From: an uncultured Ilumatobacter sp. | Lineage (GTDB): Bacteria; Actinomycetota; Acidimicrobiia; Acidimicrobiales; Ilumatobacteraceae | DNA: 64,000 nucleotides | Direction of reading: 5' to 3' | Assembly: GCA_905182555.1 (NCBI GenBank) | Contig: CAJJBX010000016.1 | Location: 1-64,000 of the forward strand | Shown here: piece after piece, positions 59,971 to 64,000 of the stretch | Layout of the letters: every line of letters starts with the position of its first letter | Position numbering within the stretch: position 1 is the first letter of the stretch | Notes under the pieces: generated by a model | Told to the model about the DNA's origin: nothing | Database searches by the model: none | The model's input: only the letters and a program-made list of their open reading frames with translations | Program-made: the position numbers and the translations under genes

Positions 59971-62900
59971 GCCGCGCCTTCTGCGCTGTTTCCGTCCGCG
60001 TCTCGGTCGACTTGGGGTTTCGGTGACAGCGCCACACGCACCGCCAACTCGGGGGCGTTCGCCTTTGCCTCTGCATGGTCGCCGCGGTCGCGGACGCACA
60101 CACTGTCGAAGTCGCAGTACCCGCAGTTGGCGTTGGTCAGCCGCCAGGAATCCCACTCCCCCGGCGACGCGGCGAAAACGCCATTGGCAATGCCGGACGT
60201 GATTGCGGTCAGGACCTCGTGAAAACGCTCACGCTTCTCGTCGGTCCATGCGTATCCAAGCCGTTGCTCACCGTCTCGCTCGACCAGCCAGTAGTGCGCC
60301 GCCGCCTCAGACTTCCCGGTGGCTTGCATTGCGCCTTCGGCATACATTCCGAGCTGCAGTGTCGTTCCGTCGATGAACGGATCGTCGTCGAGGCCGTCGT
60401 ATTTCTTTCCCTTTCCTGACTTGTAGTCGGTGACCAGCACTCGCCCATCGGCGGTGGTGTCGACACGGTCGATCATGCCGCGCAGCGTGATCGAGGAACC
60501 GTCGGGCAACGTAATGGGCACAACATCGCCGCTCCGGACGCCGAGATCGAGTTCGACATCGACAGGCGTCGCCAGATGGCTGCGGCGGAACTCGTTGTCA
60601 GCGAGCAAGAATGCGTCGAGCAGATCGTGCAAGTCATCGCGGCGAACACGCCAGCTGACTCGACGGCCCGTTCGCCCGGTCGATTCGTACTCCAGACATT
60701 GGTCGTCAGCAATGACGTGTAGCCGGGCGCGCGCTTCGGGCGACCATGCCTGCTGGGGCGACGGTGCACCATCTCGGAGTGCTTCACCGATGAACTGTTC
60801 GAGCGTCGAGTGGATGAGCGAACCGCGATCGAGCGCGGAGATCTCGTCGGTTCGTTCAGGGTCGTCACGGTCACTGACTTCGAGGACGTAATTGAGGAAA
60901 TAGCGGAACCCACAGCTCGCCCAGGTCTCGAGCCGAGACGGCGACAATGCCCGATCGCCAATACCGGGCAGCGGAAACACTTCGGTACCGACGCGAGCGG
61001 ACAGGTTGCCGTCGAACTCGGTGAAGTCGGAACTCGCCCGCGCTGTCTGCATGTTCCATCCGTTACCAATGAGTACCGCCAGCTCATGGTCGAGGATTGC
61101 GGCCCCCGCAGCCGCGTCGTTGCCCACCGCAACAAGGTCGCGTTCGTCAAGCGACCCGGCATGTGCCGCTGCGGTGATGCCTGAGGCAAAGGACCCCACT
61201 GTGTCAACGAGTTCGAGCTCATCGAAGTCAGTGGCATGAACCACTCGGCCAGCCAGCGCAGAGGCCGTATCGAGCAGCCAGCGCGAAGGCAGCGCCCGCC
61301 GATTCGATCGCAAGTCGCCACGAGGAAATGACAGGATTCGCCGCCCAGCAGGTGCGGCCGCCAGCACAGCAAGGAACGCTCGATGCTGATGATGGAGCCG
61401 TTCGGCTCGCGACTCCAGTTGATCGAGTGACTTGGTTCGGACAGCGTCGGGCAATATGGCGTCGTCGCGGCGCGGCATTGGGAGCAACCCTTCGGAACAG
61501 CCGACCACGAATACCGCATCGAGGTCATGGCCAATGGCGGTACCGATCGGGCCAAAAACGACACCCTCCCCGAACCTGCCATGACGCCCTCGAGCAACGT
61601 CAAGTTCGGTCCGCAGGGCACGTTGGAACACACCGTGACTCGGCGTCGGTTCAATGGCGTCAAGAGCAGCCAAGCGCACCAGCGCATCCTCAACCCGGGC
61701 AAACGACTCCTGTTCGTGATCCGGCCACGACGTGTGTTGGCGCTCTTCACCCAGCAGCGACTGCAACAGTGCAGTGGCCGCGGCGCACTTGGTCGGCCAC
61801 GTATCGGCCTGCTCCACAGCGCGGACCATCGCGTGCAGCCCGTCGACGAACGCCATCAACCGTTTGCCGTCGACAACTCGGTCGTTCAGCCGCTGGAGCT
61901 GATAGGCAACAGAGTCGGACTGCGCTCCGCCTTGGAGCTTGGTGATCCGCTCGGCCGTGCGCTGCTCGTCATATTCGATCTTGCGCCGCCAGTCGGCATG
62001 GTCGATCACGACACCGGCATCTCGCGAGAGTTGGTCCCAATCGCCAGGCCGTACCGATGCTCCGTCGAAACGCAGTGGGCCGCCACTGATGACTGACATC
62101 ACTCGGTCGCGCCGCCAACGCTGTTCTGGCAGCGCCAGCCCACCAAGCAGAGTTCGACCAGCAACCGAGTCGGCCAGCCGCCGCGGGTCGGGGCCGTTGG
62201 CCGGAATCCCCGCAGCACCGAACTGCTGCTCGATGATCCGCAGGTACGGATCCGGCGCCGGGAAGAACACACCGATGCGGTCGAGTCGCACCCCATTGGC
62301 AACGAGCCCAATGACACGGCTGCACACTTCGCGCACCTCCTCTGCAGCATCGGTGACTGAGATGATCGAGTCGCCGTGCGCGACCGATACAGACAAAGCC
62401 TGGCGTCCGACGAGTGCGGCTTCACACGCCCGCCACGTCGGCTCGTCAGCTCGCGGTGCGCCCGAGACCCCAACAATGACCGACGAAGATGTGGCGGCGC
62501 GCAACGCCTCGCCGATAAATCGGCCGATTGCCGGCGTGACCGGGGCCGGGAGATACCAGATGAGGTGGCCAAACGAGCTCAGCCGATCAGCAAGATCAGG
62601 CCGGTCAGCGGCAGCTGTTGCCAGGTCGTGCTCGGTGTGGAACCCATCGAGCTGCGCAGCGATGCGCCGGTAGAACTTGACCGCAAGCAGCGCTGCAGTA
62701 GAGCCCTCTTCAGAGATCGACTCGAGGCCAGCTTCGTCGACATTCGACAATTCGGCGAAGAGCGCGGCGAGCGCCGCCTCGGTGGCTTCGTGCTGGGCAA
62801 CGGGCCGGTACACGTCGGGATCTTTCGCGAGCACCTGACGGACCGCAGCACCGAGCACCGGGTTGGTAATTGGTTGCTGTTCGAGCAGCAGATCGGCCGC

Positions 62901-63137
62901 AGTCATTTCGGCGAGACGGAATGGCGTCACGAACGAGACGTTCGCAACGCCTCCCTTACCCCCATGCTCGAGTGCTCCGGACCCGAGCAGCCGGCGCGCC
63001 GACAGGCCAACGAAGTTCGATGGCACGATAACCGTGACCGGCACGAGCGGACCGGCAGCCTTGGCGCTGGTAACCCCGGCCGCCAACGCCTCCGACGCCG
63101 CACGCCCGTAGGCGACTACCTCTACCAATTCGATCAC
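59967..63137 (-). CDS. addB: AddB-like nuclease subunit with iron-sulfur site
   Basis: Second subunit of the break-processing enzyme, 1056 residues from GTG 63137 (GTG 63155 also possible). The N-terminal half is a helicase-like fold without a clear Walker A (VPVTVIVPSNFVGLSARRLL). The C-terminal PD-(D/E)XK nuclease reads VLVTDYKSGKGKKY. Cys in SCGFRYFLNYVL together with CGYCDFDSVC can bind a [4Fe-4S] cluster, the AddB mark. Sequences like AVFVVGCSEGLLPMPRRDD also fit AddB/RecC. It differs from the AdnAB pair common in other actinobacteria. Confidence 0.88.
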   Translation of the reverse strand: MIELVEVVAYGRAASEALAAGVTSAKAAGPLVPVTVIVPSNFVGLSARRLLGSGALEHGGKGGVANVSFVTPFRLAEMTAADLLLEQQPITNPVLGAAVRQVLAKDPDVYRPVAQHEATEAALAALFAELSNVDEAGLESISEEGSTAALLAVKFYRRIAAQLDGFHTEHDLATAAADRPDLADRLSSFGHLIWYLPAPVTPAIGRFIGEALRAATSSSVIVGVSGAPRADEPTWRACEAALVGRQALSVSVAHGDSIISVTDAAEEVREVCSRVIGLVANGVRLDRIGVFFPAPDPYLRIIEQQFGAAGIPANGPDPRRLADSVAGRTLLGGLALPEQRWRRDRVMSVISGGPLRFDGASVRPGDWDQLSRDAGVVIDHADWRRKIEYDEQRTAERITKLQGGAQSDSVAYQLQRLNDRVVDGKRLMAFVDGLHAMVRAVEQADTWPTKCAAATALLQSLLGEERQHTSWPDHEQESFARVEDALVRLAALDAIEPTPSHGVFQRALRTELDVARGRHGRFGEGVVFGPIGTAIGHDLDAVFVVGCSEGLLPMPRRDDAILPDAVRTKSLDQLESRAERLHHQHRAFLAVLAAAPAGRRILSFPRGDLRSNRRALPSRWLLDTASALAGRVVHATDFDELELVDTVGSFASGITAAAHAGSLDERDLVAVGNDAAAGAAILDHELAVLIGNGWNMQTARASSDFTEFDGNLSARVGTEVFPLPGIGDRALSPSRLETWASCGFRYFLNYVLEVSDRDDPERTDEISALDRGSLIHSTLEQFIGEALRDGAPSPQQAWSPEARARLHVIADDQCLEYESTGRTGRRVSWRVRRDDLHDLLDAFLLADNEFRRSHLATPVDVELDLGVRSGDVVPITLPDGSSITLRGMIDRVDTTADGRVLVTDYKSGKGKKYDGLDDDPFIDGTTLQLGMYAEGAMQATGKSEAAAHYWLVERDGEQRLGYAWTDEKRERFHEVLTAITSGIANGVFAASPGEWDSWRLTNANCGYCDFDSVCVRDRGDHAEAKANAPELAVRVALSPKPQVDRDADGNSAEGAA

Positions 63138-63188
63138 ACATGTGAACGTACACACCGCCTGTCACAGAGTGACGAACACCGGAACGTG

Positions 63189-63947
63189 TTAAGTGACGTC
63201 GGAGACCGGCGGCAACTCATCCTCTGCGGCGTCGGTGCGATGCTCGCGCACTCGAACCGATGTGTGGTCCGGCGTCGGCGTGACTGCGGCACGACCGAGT
63301 TCGAAGATGCCCTTGATAAATAGCCCCCACACGTTGCGGAGTAAGACCAGACCGATAACGACAGCAAAGGCGATTGCGACCGGCACGCCAAGTGTGGCGA
63401 GCAGCAAGCGCTTGTCACGGAACAGCGGGGTGACCACACCAGAGTCGACACTCTCGCCGTTCGGTTGCAACGTGCGCACCGGGTCATCGATCACCGGGCA
63501 CTTGACGTCGGTGTCGTTCAAGCCGATCACGTCGTTGCCGCCGAAGAGCGGCTCGGGCGGTCGCACGTTCGAGGACAGGCCACCCAGCTCCGGGTCGAAT
63601 CGAGCGCCCACAAGGTATTTCTCATCGACATCGAGAAACTTCGCGTCCTCGAGATACAGCACGTCGATCAAGCCGTCGATCGCATAGCCACTTGCCGACC
63701 CGGCGCGCAGTTGGACGATTTCGAAGCGCACCTTCTCGAAGTCTTTGGCGACTGCCGTGCCCACGAATGCCACATCGGCGGCAGCAGGAACAATGCATCC
63801 CGGAGGAATGTTGATGAGACCTGATCCGACGTCTTCGGGGATCGGGTCATCGGGCCGAGGTGGCGCCGCTGCCGCACTCGCTGCAGCAAGAAACGTCACC
63901 AGCGCACCCATAGCGAGGGCGCACCGCACCGAACGACTCAACACCAT
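63189..63947 (-). CDS. Secreted or membrane-anchored protein with C-terminal membrane segment
   Basis: 252 residues. A signal peptide (VRCALAMGALVTFLAAASAAAA) is followed by an extracellular domain of about 150 residues with two Cys (PPGCIVPAA; VKCPVIDDP) and FVGTAVAKDFEKVRFEIVQLR, reminiscent of small Ig/NTR-like modules. A C-terminal membrane segment (LATLGVPVAIAFAVVIGLVLL) and a short tail follow. It is upstream of addB on the same strand but separated by 51 bases. Function unknown. Confidence 0.7.
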   Translation of the reverse strand: MVLSRSVRCALAMGALVTFLAAASAAAAPPRPDDPIPEDVGSGLINIPPGCIVPAAADVAFVGTAVAKDFEKVRFEIVQLRAGSASGYAIDGLIDVLYLEDAKFLDVDEKYLVGARFDPELGGLSSNVRPPEPLFGGNDVIGLNDTDVKCPVIDDPVRTLQPNGESVDSGVVTPLFRDKRLLLATLGVPVAIAFAVVIGLVLLRNVWGLFIKGIFELGRAAVTPTPDHTSVRVREHRTDAAEDELPPVSDVT

Positions 63948-64000
63948 CTCTACCCTACGAACCGGCCACGGCTCGGACTGGTCATCTCGACCGATCAGTG

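Noticed and set aside
57961-60222. Long plus-strand frame of 753 codons
   Set aside because: Antisense to addA; residue composition is Arg/Asp-skewed and no domain is visible.

Overview
The window reads as a chromosomal piece of an actinobacterium, most likely class Acidimicrobiia (inference). The evidence is high GC, the actinobacterial LexA-box type (CGAAC-N4-GTTCG) at recA and lexA, the nrdR / LysM protein / lexA arrangement also known from mycobacteria (nrdR / chiZ / lexA), a class II DAHP synthase, fused KorA plus KorB, an RskA-type anti-sigma factor, and DapC with DapF. No rRNA or CRISPR array is present. There are three tRNAs: Ala-GGC, Lys-CTT and His-GTG.

Bases 1-11,500 are accessory. 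They hold a tandem array of secreted thioester-domain (TED) adhesins at 1-1170, 3141-4346 and 4351-5624, plus a collapsed copy at 2873-3136. TED proteins bond covalently to their targets through a Cys-Gln thioester. The two full-length genes whose 3' flanks carry the duplicated segment are each followed, 8 bases later, by a Tat/lipoprotein-type L,D-transpeptidase gene; both transpeptidase copies are damaged, in different ways. A TetR regulator follows the first copy, and an 18-codon stub of the same gene follows the second, which marks a segmental duplication (1033-2076 and 5490-6214). After this come two related unknown remnants, a CAP-domain secreted protein, a truncated IS6-family element with one recognisable terminal repeat, and a LuxR/NarL regulator whose receiver has lost its acidic residues. 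A palindrome TTTAC-N4-GTAAA lies upstream of both the regulator and the small secreted gene that starts the second TED block.

From 11.5 kb on the window is core genome: rsfS / LCP-like / nadD; a primary-like sigma factor; aroG; thymidine kinase; 2-oxoglutarate:ferredoxin oxidoreductase (korA-korB); a UvrD-family helicase with an HRDC domain; a molybdopterin oxidoreductase; nrdR / LysM / lexA; the minus-strand chain miaB - chorismate mutase - miaA - dapF - hflX - dapC; recA; tRNA-Lys and tRNA-His; a TauE exporter; two tandem quinone reductases; psuG; an ECF sigma / anti-sigma pair coupled to an RNA uracil methyltransferase; rpe; and an AddAB-type helicase-nuclease pair. DNA repair is well represented: two SOS-type sites precede recA, one lies between lexA and the LysM gene, and addA-addB end the window.

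One caution covers the whole window. Several genes that should be intact (hflX, the HRDC helicase, the CAP protein, a membrane protein at 46.6 kb) each carry a single one-base frame change with full homology on both sides, and recA has about 63 bases of unrelated sequence just before Walker A. These look more like consensus or assembly errors than biology. The denser damage in the TED/transpeptidase region may be a mixture of both.
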